Source: Gammaproteobacteria bacterium (GTDB lineage Bacteria; Pseudomonadota; Gammaproteobacteria; UBA4575). From it: a stretch of 41,892 nt of DNA. The first letter of the stretch is position 1, and every line of letters begins with the position of its first letter. The notes beneath the pieces were generated by a model that did not search any database, had not been told where the DNA came from, and worked only from the letters and a program-made list of their open reading frames with translations. Made by a program: the position numbers and the translations under genes. The stretch lies in the NCBI GenBank assembly GCA_026710875.1, contig JAPOQE010000046.1, positions 1 through 41,892 on the forward strand, written 5' to 3'. Positions 33,109 through 41,404 of the stretch are shown piece by piece.

Positions 33109-33577
33109 CTTATGTTCCAAATCCAATACCTTGGGGCGGACAGTCGCACAATCTGGCTCTCGCTATGTCAGATGGGATGACCACAGGTATTCAGTATCCT
33201 GACATTACACGCTATATTTGAGGGTTCCTAAGGTACGACGCTACAGTCATTCCCTTACAACTGACCATTCTCTACACGGCACTAAAGGCTATTTATCCAA
33301 ATTTTCATGGCGCTGAAATTGGACGCAACTATACAACTTGGGACATTTATTTTGAAAGGTCTTTGCAAAGGTTAATACATGCCCACAGCAAAATTATATT
33401 AGTGGTTAACTGCACTTCTCTCTATGATCTTGCTAAAACTGTATTAGACTAGCTTACTTGAAAAACCATGCCAAATCTGTAGTTCCAGAAACTAGCAAGA
33501 CTTTCAAACAGTACGAGATTCCCAGACAAATGAATTTGTTAGACTCTTGACCGAACGTTAGTGCATTTGGATCATTC
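33109..33577. other. Long AT-rich spacer with a possible decayed reading frame
   Basis: This 469-base stretch between two divergent FkbM genes holds no convincing gene. On the plus strand one frame is open from 33102 to an internal TGA at 33219-33221 and then again from 33222 to a TAG at 33450-33452. The second part has 76 codons without a suitable ATG and reads like folded protein (for example DATVIPLQLTILYTALKAI), but I recognise no family. It could be the remnant of an island gene inactivated by a nonsense mutation, or chance in AT-rich DNA. The remainder should contain promoters for both FkbM genes; I see no strong one. Confidence 0.3.
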
Positions 33578-34339
33578 ATGGCTAAGAATCGTGATATTTA
33601 TGCCCGCGCTATGGCCGAGAATGCTTATGTCCAGGATTACTTTGAGTCTAAAAGAAACGGTTATTTTGTAGAGGTTGGGGCCCATGATCCAATAAATTTT
33701 GGGTCTCAGTCCTGGCATCTTGAAAATGATTTCGGTTGGCATGGTGTTTTGGTTGAACCAATTCCAGAACTAGCCTCAATGTGCAGAAAATATCGGCCAA
33801 AATCTAAGGTCTTCGAATGTGCCTGTGTGGACGGAGAAACTACAAATACAGTTTCGTTATTTATCCCTAGGAAAATCCAAGGAGGGGCAGATATCCTGGG
33901 AAGGTCTGCAATTGAGCCAAACATTGATGATGGGTATTTTCAATTTCACAGAAAGTTGCAGGTTGAAGCAAGGACATTCAACTCCATTTTGCTGGATGCT
34001 AGTGCGGGACAGATTGATCTGTTATCGATAGATGTTGAAGGCGCTGAGCTAGAAGTGTTGCATGGACTTGATTTGAACTGCTATCGACCTAAACTGATAT
34101 TGCTTGAAGATAAATTTGTTCATTTGAAAAAGTACAGATACCTGAAAAAGCACGGCTATAGGTTAGTGAAGCGTACCCGGGAAAATTGCTGGTATGTTCC
34201 TGTTGATGCTAAACGTCCACCACAAACTATTCTGGAAAAAATTCGTTTATTCAAAAAAATGTATATCAGCATCTGGAGGAGAAAGCTGGAGTTCTATATC
34301 AGAAATCAGTTACTCAAGGGTAAAATCAAAATTGTATGA
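33578..34339 (+). CDS. FkbM-family methyltransferase (second copy)
   Basis: A 253-residue protein with GYFVEVGAHDPINFGSQSW (SAM motif I), WHGVLVEPIPELASMCRKY, and IDLLSIDVEGAELEVLHGL, which are the FkbM motifs. The C-terminal third (about 195-253) is basic and aromatic, possibly for membrane or acceptor contact. It differs clearly from the first FkbM protein at 32257-33108, so the two are not a recent duplication. AT-rich codon use is shared with the island. It converges on a DUF6165 gene. Confidence 0.82.
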   Translation: MAKNRDIYARAMAENAYVQDYFESKRNGYFVEVGAHDPINFGSQSWHLENDFGWHGVLVEPIPELASMCRKYRPKSKVFECACVDGETTNTVSLFIPRKIQGGADILGRSAIEPNIDDGYFQFHRKLQVEARTFNSILLDASAGQIDLLSIDVEGAELEVLHGLDLNCYRPKLILLEDKFVHLKKYRYLKKHGYRLVKRTRENCWYVPVDAKRPPQTILEKIRLFKKMYISIWRRKLEFYIRNQLLKGKIKIV

Positions 34340-34373
34340 AGCTAAGTGCTTTGAGAATGAAATAAACCAGCAA

Positions 34374-34760
34374 TCAGTACTCAGCATATGATTTTTCTTC
34401 CATGATCCCAGAACCAAGCAGTACATTGATTTCTTTCTTAGTGGCTGCGCGTTTGTCGTTTTGTAAATACACAGAACGCGCCAGTTCCACAAATTCCTGA
34501 TCAAACTCTTTGCGAGCTTCCTTGATACGAATCTTGTCTTCGATTTCCCAGAGGGCGATGTTTGTTGTCTTGAGGGATTGTTTGAGTTCACGCATTTTGT
34601 CGTTGTCAATTGAGGACTGTTTCCATATCTGTTCCAGCAAGTCCAGTTCCGTTTTAACGTTGCGCAGCTTTTCACCATCCGGAATTTGCTTTGCCTTGAT
34701 TTCCAAAATAGTGATTTTGTCCAGTAATTCCCCCGGTGAGACAGGTATGCGTATATTTTC
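34374..34760 (-). CDS. DUF6165-like small coiled-coil protein
   Basis: A 128-residue protein beginning ENIRIPVSPGELLDKITIL and rich in charged helices (LRNVKTELDLLEQIWKQ, IEDKIRIKEARKEFDQEF). This pattern, particularly the PGELLDKITIL start, matches DUF6165-type proteins that commonly sit beside LPS glycosyltransferase genes; the function is not known to me. I use the ATG at 34760, 26 bases after the family 9 glycosyltransferase stop, because the extra 14 residues from an upstream start (34802) would overlap that gene and do not fit the family. Probably co-transcribed with it. Confidence 0.72.
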   Translation of the reverse strand, partial: ENIRIPVSPGELLDKITILEIKAKQIPDGEKLRNVKTELDLLEQIWKQSSIDNDKMRELKQSLKTTNIALWEIEDKIRIKEARKEFDQEFVELARSVYLQNDKRAATKKEINVLLGSGIMEEKSYAEY

Positions 34761-34786
34761 CATAGTACAGGTTCGGCCTTGATGGT

Positions 34787-35827
34787 TTATCGGTGGCTGC
34801 AAAGAGTGTCCAGTTTGGAAGTTACTTCATCCACGGTAATCAGGTCCATGACTCCCGGGAATTCGAGTTTCGTGCCCCATTTTAATTCATTTTCAGGTTT
34901 GTATTTAAATGCCTGCGCAGCAGCTCCGTACTTGTCCACACACCATTGCCTGCTGAGGTAAGGGCCGCTGCGCTTCGGGTTGCTTGCGGCATAAAGCCCG
35001 ATGACTGGCGTACCCAAGCCGGTAGCCAAATGCGCGGGACCGGAGTCGGGCGAGATGATGACATCTGCACCCTGCAGCAGGGCAAGAAATTTTTTCAGGG
35101 TATCTTTACCGATCAGGTTCAAAGCCTTCATTTGCATGCAGGCCTCGATCTCCTTGCCCATTTGAATTTCTGTCCGGGACTTCCCACCGCAGAGTATGAC
35201 CTGGGCATCAAGTGAGCGGATAGCATGTTCGGCAGTCGCTGCATAGCGTTCCGCACGCCAGTTTCTGAGTGGATGACTAGAACACGGACTGATAATCACC
35301 TTAAATCGGTCATCTTCAAGATGCTCTTGCGCGAAATGATGGGCACTCTCCGGGATGGTGTAGTCCCAGCGCAGATCACGGTCCGGTAAGCCAATGTGTT
35401 CGATGAAGCTGAAAAAGCTGTCCAGCACATGCTGTTGTGGAGTTGGCTTGATATGGTGTGTGACAAAAAAAGAGTGCAGGTCCTTTGCACGTGCCCTGTC
35501 ATACCCTAGCTTAAGGTCTGCATGGATCAAAGTACTGAGGATGTTTGCTCTCAGTGAGACTTGGGTACATAACAGTACATCAAATTTCCGGTGCCTGGTT
35601 TGCCGGGCAATGGACCGATAACTGCCCAGCCCCTTTGTCTTGTCAAACTTGATAAACTCAATGCCGGGGATGTCACCAATCAGTTTGGCTTCGTTTTTCC
35701 CGATGATCCAGGTCAGTTCAGTTTCGGGCCAGTATTTCTGAATCGTGCGCACGACCGGGACCATGTGTGTTATATCCCCAATCGAGGAGAGTCGTAGGAG
35801 ACAGATGGATTTTGGTGGGCTGTCCAT
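34787..35827 (-). CDS. Family 9 glycosyltransferase (LPS heptosyltransferase I-like)
   Basis: A 346-residue GT9 enzyme with LLRLSSIGDITHMVPVVRTI at the N-terminus and the donor-site motif SPDSGPAHLATGLGTPVIGL followed by YAASNPKRSGPY. GT9 members transfer ADP-heptose to the Kdo-lipid A core; the SSIGD start and overall layout are nearest to WaaC-type or related heptosyltransferases, but the exact acceptor is uncertain. It is divergent from kdkA by 24 bases and upstream of the DUF6165 gene. GC content returns to the level of the rest of the window here, marking the end of the AT-rich island. Confidence 0.85.
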   Translation of the reverse strand: MDSPPKSICLLRLSSIGDITHMVPVVRTIQKYWPETELTWIIGKNEAKLIGDIPGIEFIKFDKTKGLGSYRSIARQTRHRKFDVLLCTQVSLRANILSTLIHADLKLGYDRARAKDLHSFFVTHHIKPTPQQHVLDSFFSFIEHIGLPDRDLRWDYTIPESAHHFAQEHLEDDRFKVIISPCSSHPLRNWRAERYAATAEHAIRSLDAQVILCGGKSRTEIQMGKEIEACMQMKALNLIGKDTLKKFLALLQGADVIISPDSGPAHLATGLGTPVIGLYAASNPKRSGPYLSRQWCVDKYGAAAQAFKYKPENELKWGTKLEFPGVMDLITVDEVTSKLDTLCSHR

Positions 35828-35851
35828 ATTGTGTGAGCTACAAGTCGAAGT

Positions 35852-36610
35852 ATGACCGCAAAAGCAGATTCAATGGATTACGTTGAATTCAAACACTATG
35901 GTAACGACATTGTTGCCTACAACAAAAGCCTGTTTTCTGACTTTCAGGCTGATTTGTTTAGCCCTGAATTCCTTTCTTCAGATCCAGCCCTGCAGCACAG
36001 GCGCCTTTCACCAACCGACATCAAGGGCCGACAGGGGCTGCATTTGTTCACCTATCAAAACCAGACTCTGGTATTGAGGCACTATTACCGCGGCGGCGCA
36101 GTTTCCAAATTCATCAACGACAGCTACCTCTGGTGCGGTTTACACAGAACCCGCGCAGTCTGTGAATTGCAGCTCCTGTTTTCCCTGCAGCAGATGAACC
36201 TGCCTGTCCCAATCCCGGTGGCCGCGCATGTGCAAAAAAACGGTTTCACCTACCGTGCAAATATCGTGACCCGGCTCATCCCGGATGCACAATCACTGAG
36301 TTTGAGGCTAGCTGAAAATCCGCTCCCGGCTGAAGTCTGGCGCAAGATTGGAGCTGTGGTCAGGCAATTTCATGAAAATAACTGCAATCATGCGGACCTG
36401 AATGCACATAATATTCTGCTGGATAGGAAAGAAACAGTATTCCTGGTTGATTTTGACAGATCAGTAATTAATAAAAAGGCGAGGGTGGCAGGGCAAAAGA
36501 ATTTGGCCAGGCTGCGGCGTTCGCTGCTCAAGCTCAAAAAAACGGAACCCTTGTTTCATTTTTCTGGACAGAATTTCATATCGCTGATGGAGGGCTATGA
36601 CACGGCTTAG
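35852..36610 (+). CDS. kdkA: 3-deoxy-D-manno-octulosonic acid kinase
   Basis: A 252-residue kinase-fold protein: LVLRHYYRGG (with ATP-site residues), catalytic NHADLNAHNILLD and metal-binding FLVDFDRS. The RHYYRGG and HADLNAHN motifs are typical of KdkA, which phosphorylates Kdo at position 4 of the LPS inner core, as in Haemophilus and Vibrio where it permits a single-Kdo core. Its stop overlaps the convergent waaA stop by four bases, linking the Kdo transferase and kinase genes. A single phosphorylated Kdo may be predicted if WaaA is monofunctional, but this cannot be read from sequence. Confidence 0.88.
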   Translation: MTAKADSMDYVEFKHYGNDIVAYNKSLFSDFQADLFSPEFLSSDPALQHRRLSPTDIKGRQGLHLFTYQNQTLVLRHYYRGGAVSKFINDSYLWCGLHRTRAVCELQLLFSLQQMNLPVPIPVAAHVQKNGFTYRANIVTRLIPDAQSLSLRLAENPLPAEVWRKIGAVVRQFHENNCNHADLNAHNILLDRKETVFLVDFDRSVINKKARVAGQKNLARLRRSLLKLKKTEPLFHFSGQNFISLMEGYDTA

Positions 36611-37866
36611 GTGGGCTGCAGAATGGGACGCAGGTGCTCAATGTAGCTGTCCAGCACGGATGCCTTCTGCCTCACAAACTGCTGCGCATTTTTCCCGTAT
36701 TGATCCCGCACATCCGTGTTGTTCAACAGGCGTGCCAGTTCAAGCCCCAGGTCCTGATTGTCGTCGACCTGGATGACTCCATCTGCCTCCTGCAGTTCTT
36801 TAGTCTCAAGCGCAAAGTTCTCGGTGTGCGGGCCTATTACAGTGCATTTTCCAAATCCGGCAGGCTCAAGGAGATTGTGGCCTCCACGGGATATCAGAGA
36901 GCCCCCGACAAATACCAGTGCCGCCTCGCTGAGAAATCCGTCGAGTTCACCAAAAGTGTCTACGATATAAACATCGGTCTGGCTTGTTGTGCCGTTTGCC
37001 TGGCTGTGCAAACTCACCGTCCAGTTTTGTTGTTGCAGTTGGCGACACAAAGCCTGGCTTCGCTCCGGATACCTTGGTGCAATTACCAACAGGTGTTTTT
37101 TCTCTCGCAAGAGCGGCAGGTGTTGTGCCAGTTGCAGTTCCTCGTCCTCATGTGTGGAAATCGCAAGTACAAAAGGGTATTTGGTGGCAGTCTGTTGCAA
37201 GGGTTTGTCAATCCGGGTCGAGGCATATTTCAGGTTACCGCCGACGTGCGTTGTTTGATGCTCAGCCCCCAGGCGCAGGAATTTCAGGCGATCCTCTTCG
37301 GAGCGTGCCAGAATCAGGTCCAGGTTTTGCAGCGAAAACTGCTGTTCGTTCTTTAGGAATCGGTTTGCACGCAGTGTTTTATCAGACAACCTGCCATTTA
37401 TGATGGCAATGGTGATGTCGTTTTTTGCCGCTTGAAAAAACAAGGTTGGCCAGATTTCGGTTTCGAGGACCAGCACGCAGACGGGGCGCACATGTGCCAA
37501 TAGCTGGCTGACTGCGAACGAGTAATCAAGTGACATGTATACATGTGAGATTTTTTTATCCTCCAGCTTTGAAACCAGCACAGCGGCGGTGGGAGTGTTG
37601 GTGGAAATGACCAGGTGGTGATCCGGATACAGGTCGCGCAGTTTGAAGATCAAAGGCTTTGCAGCATGAAACTCGCCCACAGAGGCACAATGGATCAAGA
37701 GCGAGGGTAGGGTGATGCGCGGATAGTCAATACCAAAGCGTTGCAGGAAGTAGCGCCGGCCCCCGTCTTTTACAGCCCGGTATACCGTGTATCCAAAGGC
37801 AATAGGACTCAGCAGAATTACCAGTGCTCTATATCGCAGTGTGGTGCGATGAATCGGTTTTGGCAT
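36607..37866 (-). CDS. waaA: 3-deoxy-D-manno-octulosonic acid transferase
   Basis: A 419-residue GT30 enzyme: an N-terminal membrane-associating helix (ALVILLSPIAFGYTVY), the acceptor motif CASVGEFHAAKPL, ISTNTPTA, VLETEIWPTLFF, and the C-terminal donor motif SRGGHNLLEPAGFGK. It transfers Kdo from CMP-Kdo to lipid IVA. The ATG at 37866 is used because it clears the tolC stop by five bases and matches the family N-terminus; an earlier ATG at 37884 would overlap tolC by 13. kdkA is convergent next door. Confidence 0.94.
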   Translation of the reverse strand: MPKPIHRTTLRYRALVILLSPIAFGYTVYRAVKDGGRRYFLQRFGIDYPRITLPSLLIHCASVGEFHAAKPLIFKLRDLYPDHHLVISTNTPTAAVLVSKLEDKKISHVYMSLDYSFAVSQLLAHVRPVCVLVLETEIWPTLFFQAAKNDITIAIINGRLSDKTLRANRFLKNEQQFSLQNLDLILARSEEDRLKFLRLGAEHQTTHVGGNLKYASTRIDKPLQQTATKYPFVLAISTHEDEELQLAQHLPLLREKKHLLVIAPRYPERSQALCRQLQQQNWTVSLHSQANGTTSQTDVYIVDTFGELDGFLSEAALVFVGGSLISRGGHNLLEPAGFGKCTVIGPHTENFALETKELQEADGVIQVDDNQDLGLELARLLNNTDVRDQYGKNAQQFVRQKASVLDSYIEHLRPILQPT

Positions 37867-37871
37867 GCAGG

Positions 37872-39230
37872 CTAATTTAGCCAATCATCGATCTTTAGTA
37901 AATCATCCACTGAAAGCGTACCCGTAGCCTGCTTGAGTTTCAGTGTGTGCAAAAGATAATCGTAACGTGCTCGCGCATGGTCCTGTTTGGCACGAAAGGT
38001 ATCCTGCACGGCGAGCAATACGTCTACAGAAGTACGTGTACCTGCCTGGAATCCGGCTTCATCGGCGCGTGTGGCCGCCTCATTCGACTCGACAGCAGTG
38101 GCCAGGGCTTTGACGCGACTGATCCCGGAAATCACGTTCAGGTAAGCGTCACGCACATCCTGAATGGTCTGGCGCCGTACTTTCTCATACTCATTTTTTG
38201 CAAGGTTGGCATTATGGTGCGCCTGTTTAGTTGTGTAATACGTTCTGCCTCCCTGAAAGATTGGCAAGTTGAGTTCCAGACCCATACGGGTGTCTTCTGT
38301 TTTGCGTGGACCTGAAAGTCCGCCGGTATCTGCATAGGAATATGAACTCACGATATCGAGTGTAGGGTGATAACGCGACTGCTGTAATTTGATTTCCTGT
38401 TGAGCGATCTTGCTTGCGTACTCGCTCGACAGCAGTGTCAGATTCTGTTGCAGGCCCTTGGTCACCCAGTCCTCGGCGTTGTTCGGGTCCGGTGAAACAA
38501 GCTCCACCCGGTTCGACAGGGTGTATAGGTGATCCAGACGCTCTGTAATGATGACTTCCAGTGCAGCCTTGGAGATTTCCAGCGTATTCAGTGCCTCGAT
38601 TTCCTCAACCACAGCAAGATCATAGGAAGCCTGGGTTTCATGTACGTCCGTTTTTGCAATCAGGCCCACTTGAAAATGTTGTTTGGCCTGTTCAAGTTGA
38701 CGGCCAATGGCTTTCTTTTCGGATTCTTTGAACGTGACTGCATCTTGTGCGGCCAGTACATTGAAATAGGCGACTGCAGTGCGCACGATCAGAGCCTGAT
38801 GTGCAGCGTCAAGATCGACTCTGGCCTTGGCGACAGAATTTTTGGCCTGGCGGAACTGTACATAAAAGTCTCGGTGATACAGTGCCTGACTGAGGTTCAG
38901 GCTGTACCCGTGGGAGTTGAAATCCACTGGTCTGCCTGGGATGCCGAACATACGCCCCCTGGTTTTCTGACGGTTATCGGCCGCGCTTGCGCTCAAGTTC
39001 GCCTGGGGCAGAAGATTTGCACGGGCAATTGGCTTTTTCTGGGCTTCTGCCTGGTACCTTGATTCCGCAATCTGGATATCGGCATCGTGTTGCTTGGCCA
39101 GAGAATACACATCAAATAGGCCCTTTGCAGATACTGGGGTTATATTTGCTGTCCACAGTACTGAGAACAGTACGATGAGACTACGGGACAAGGTTCTTAA
39201 ATACACAATGTTTGACCTCTGGTCTTCCAC
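37872..39230 (-). CDS. tolC: TolC-family outer membrane efflux protein
   Basis: A 452-residue outer-membrane factor with a signal sequence (LIVLFSVLWTANITPVSA, cleavage near residue 35) and GLFDVYSLAKQHDADIQIAESRY, then two helical-barrel repeats with LSLSQALYHRD-like and ELNLPIFQGGRTYYTTKQA segments. It forms the trimeric exit duct for type I secretion or RND efflux. The inner-membrane partners are not in the window. It follows the rhodanese gene by nine bases and precedes waaA, an order also seen in other gammaproteobacteria. Confidence 0.9.
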   Translation of the reverse strand: MEDQRSNIVYLRTLSRSLIVLFSVLWTANITPVSAKGLFDVYSLAKQHDADIQIAESRYQAEAQKKPIARANLLPQANLSASAADNRQKTRGRMFGIPGRPVDFNSHGYSLNLSQALYHRDFYVQFRQAKNSVAKARVDLDAAHQALIVRTAVAYFNVLAAQDAVTFKESEKKAIGRQLEQAKQHFQVGLIAKTDVHETQASYDLAVVEEIEALNTLEISKAALEVIITERLDHLYTLSNRVELVSPDPNNAEDWVTKGLQQNLTLLSSEYASKIAQQEIKLQQSRYHPTLDIVSSYSYADTGGLSGPRKTEDTRMGLELNLPIFQGGRTYYTTKQAHHNANLAKNEYEKVRRQTIQDVRDAYLNVISGISRVKALATAVESNEAATRADEAGFQAGTRTSVDVLLAVQDTFRAKQDHARARYDYLLHTLKLKQATGTLSVDDLLKIDDWLN

Positions 39231-39239
39231 ACTTTGGTT

Positions 39240-39566
39240 TTAGTACACCGGCATGGACGGGTCTACCTCTTTAGCCCAGCCATCCATCCCTGTGGAAAGG
39301 TTGATCACCCTGGCAAAATGGTGCCTGGCCAGAAAACCGGCCACGGCGCGACTGCGTATGCCATGGTGACAGATTACGACGATTTCCTGGTCAGGATTAA
39401 GGTCGTGCAGGACACGAGGAATCTGTCTCATGGGCACCAGTGTCGTTTTGGGGAGGTGGCATCGTTCATATTCCCAGGGTTCCCTGACATCCAGAAGGAC
39501 CGGGTCGGTCTCTGCAAGTTCCAGATGGTTTTTCAGCTCCTGTGGGCTGTATTCCATGAATGTCAT
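39240..39566 (-). CDS. Single-domain rhodanese
   Basis: A 108-residue rhodanese-like sulfurtransferase: VLLDVREPWEYERCHLP (CDC25-type entry motif) and the catalytic Cys66 in VVICHHGIRSRAVA, whose active loop is CHHGIRS. It could move sulfane sulfur in thiosulfate, persulfide or cyanide chemistry; the physiological acceptor is unknown. The ATG at 39566 overlaps the end of the pcm gene by four bases, and tolC follows by nine. The pcm-rhodanese-tolC-waaA order is familiar in gammaproteobacterial genomes. Confidence 0.88.
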   Translation of the reverse strand: MTFMEYSPQELKNHLELAETDPVLLDVREPWEYERCHLPKTTLVPMRQIPRVLHDLNPDQEIVVICHHGIRSRAVAGFLARHHFARVINLSTGMDGWAKEVDPSMPVY

Positions 39567-40213
39567 AACTGGAAAGCCTTTGATTTTTCAAGGCCTATCA
39601 GTGGGCGGAGGCTGGTCTCAAACAGCGTCGTGCACTGTAACCCCTGTGCATCCAGCCGGGTGAGAAGTTGCGCGTGCATGGCCGGGGCTCTTCCTGTTAC
39701 GACAAACATTCGCCCCCCCGCGGCAAGCCGTTCCTCAAAGAGATTCTGATATATCGGCATGGAGGCAGTCACAGCAATCACGTCATACGTCTTGTCAGTG
39801 CATTCACTCAAGGCATCTCCCTGAGAAAACTCGACATTTTCAATTTCCAGCTTTGCCATGGTGCTTTGCGCCTGGGCTGACAGATCTTCAAAGCATTCAA
39901 TGGTATCTACATAACCACCCAGTCGTGCAAGGCAGGCGGTCACGAACCCGCTGCCTGTCCCGATTTCAAGAATTCTGTCGCCGGACTTGATCTCCAGCGC
40001 TTGGAGCATGCGTGCCTCAAGTTTCGGTGACATCATGCATTGCTCATGCGGGAGAGGAATTTCCAGATCGGAAAATGCCAGGTTGCGGTACTGACCAGGC
40101 ACAAATAATTCGCGCGGTGTCTGGGCAAACACTTCCAGCACATCAGCATCCAGAACATCCCAGGGACGAATCTGTTGCTGAACCATATTCAATCTGGCTT
40201 GTTCGGTATCCAC
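39563..40213 (-). CDS. pcm: Protein-L-isoaspartate O-methyltransferase family protein
   Basis: A 216-residue PCMT-family enzyme. ILEIGTGSGFVTACLARLGG is the SAM motif I, preceded by MMSPKLEARMLQAL, the characteristic PCMT linker. It would methylate isoaspartyl residues for repair. The family copies that sit upstream of tolC are shorter on the C-terminal side and sometimes diverge in function, so the substrate is less certain than the fold. Its start is in the same spacer that holds the upstream region of the divergent waaF. Confidence 0.8.
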   Translation of the reverse strand: MDTEQARLNMVQQQIRPWDVLDADVLEVFAQTPRELFVPGQYRNLAFSDLEIPLPHEQCMMSPKLEARMLQALEIKSGDRILEIGTGSGFVTACLARLGGYVDTIECFEDLSAQAQSTMAKLEIENVEFSQGDALSECTDKTYDVIAVTASMPIYQNLFEERLAAGGRMFVVTGRAPAMHAQLLTRLDAQGLQCTTLFETSLRPLIGLEKSKAFQL

Positions 40214-40375
40214 GAACCTATTTATACCTTGGTTTGCTATATTCTTCGTGCAGACGTTTATAGACTATATCAATATCGTCAGTGCGTGACCTACAGGACC
40301 CACTGCTGCACGGCAGTGCAATATACTGTAAAAACACACAGGTTTCATGAATCCGACACCATACAGCGAGTACTT

Positions 40376-41404
40376 TTGAACGCGAGGACAATACTTGTAA
40401 TCGGTCCAGCCTGGGTGGGCGACATGGTCATGGTGCAGAGTCTGTTCATGGCTCTGAAACGGCAAAATCCCGGTAATGTCATTGATGTGGCTGCACCAGC
40501 GTGGTCTGCGCCGGTGCTCGCACGCATGCCGGAGGTCAGGAACATTGTTGAAGTGGACTTGAGCCATGGAGAGCTGGGCTTGCTGAAACGAATGCGCATT
40601 GGCCGGGCTTTGCGCAGCAGGTATGACCAGTCCATCATTTTGCCCAGATCTTTCAAGTCTGCGCTGATTCCATATTTTGCAGGTATCGCGCAGCGTACCG
40701 CCTACCGGGGTGAAATGCGCTACGGGGTGGTTAACGATATGCGTGTACTCGACACGGAGGCCACTTACAAGGCGGTTGAGCGGTATGTCGGCCTGGGGTC
40801 TGATCCATCAGACCCTGTCCAGCCTCCTGAAATCCGCTTTCCAAAACTGCAGGTGCACGAAGACAAGCGCCACAAAGCGGCAGCCCGGCTGGGGATCAAT
40901 GAGGCAGTTCCCTGTGTAGCTCTGATGCCCGGGGCAGAGTTCGGGCCGTCCAAACGCTGGCCGGCGCAATACTTTGGAGAGTTGGCAATGTTGTTTGATA
41001 AGCAGGGATTTGATGTGTACATATTCGGCTCTGCCAAGGACCAGGCCATTGGACAGGAAGTGGTCGACGCATCGAATCACTGTGCCAAAAATCTTTGTGG
41101 GCAGACCAGCCTGGAAGAGGTGGTCGACTTGCTTTCGCTGGCAAAAATTGCCATCACCAATGATTCGGGACTGATGCATATTGCCACGGCAGTCGGTCGG
41201 CCCGTGGTGGTGGTTTACGGGTCCATTACGCCTGAATACACCCCGCCATTGTCCGATACTGCAAGAATCGAGTACCTCAATCTGGAGTGCAGCCCCTGCT
41301 GGCAAAAGCAATGCCCATACGGACATTACAACTGTTTAAAGAATCTTGGCGTACGTCAGGTGTATGAGAGCGCCAAGGAACTGTTAGCGGCCGAAAGGGG
41401 CTAG
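40376..41404 (+). CDS. waaF: ADP-heptose:LPS heptosyltransferase II
   Basis: A 342-residue GT9 enzyme: ILVIGPAWVGDMVMVQSLF at the N-terminus, LMPGAEFGPSKRWPAQYF, ITNDSGLMHIATAVG and the C-terminal CSPCWQKQCPYGHYNCLKNL cysteine cluster, all typical of WaaF. It adds the second heptose of the inner core. The start is a TTG at 40376, inferred from the family N-terminus; the open frame extends upstream to an ATG at 40175, but those 67 residues are unlike WaaF and would overlap pcm. A ribosome site is weak (GCGAG). The stop overlaps the convergent radical-SAM gene by four bases. Confidence 0.9.
   Translation: MNARTILVIGPAWVGDMVMVQSLFMALKRQNPGNVIDVAAPAWSAPVLARMPEVRNIVEVDLSHGELGLLKRMRIGRALRSRYDQSIILPRSFKSALIPYFAGIAQRTAYRGEMRYGVVNDMRVLDTEATYKAVERYVGLGSDPSDPVQPPEIRFPKLQVHEDKRHKAAARLGINEAVPCVALMPGAEFGPSKRWPAQYFGELAMLFDKQGFDVYIFGSAKDQAIGQEVVDASNHCAKNLCGQTSLEEVVDLLSLAKIAITNDSGLMHIATAVGRPVVVVYGSITPEYTPPLSDTARIEYLNLECSPCWQKQCPYGHYNCLKNLGVRQVYESAKELLAAERG

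Noticed and set aside
36634-37356. 240-residue plus-strand open frame opposite waaA
   Set aside because: It is antisense to a well-supported waaA with all family motifs; the product shows no domain and is a shadow of the coding strand.
38529-39062. 177-residue plus-strand open frame opposite tolC
   Set aside because: Antisense shadow of tolC with no ribosome site or family signature.
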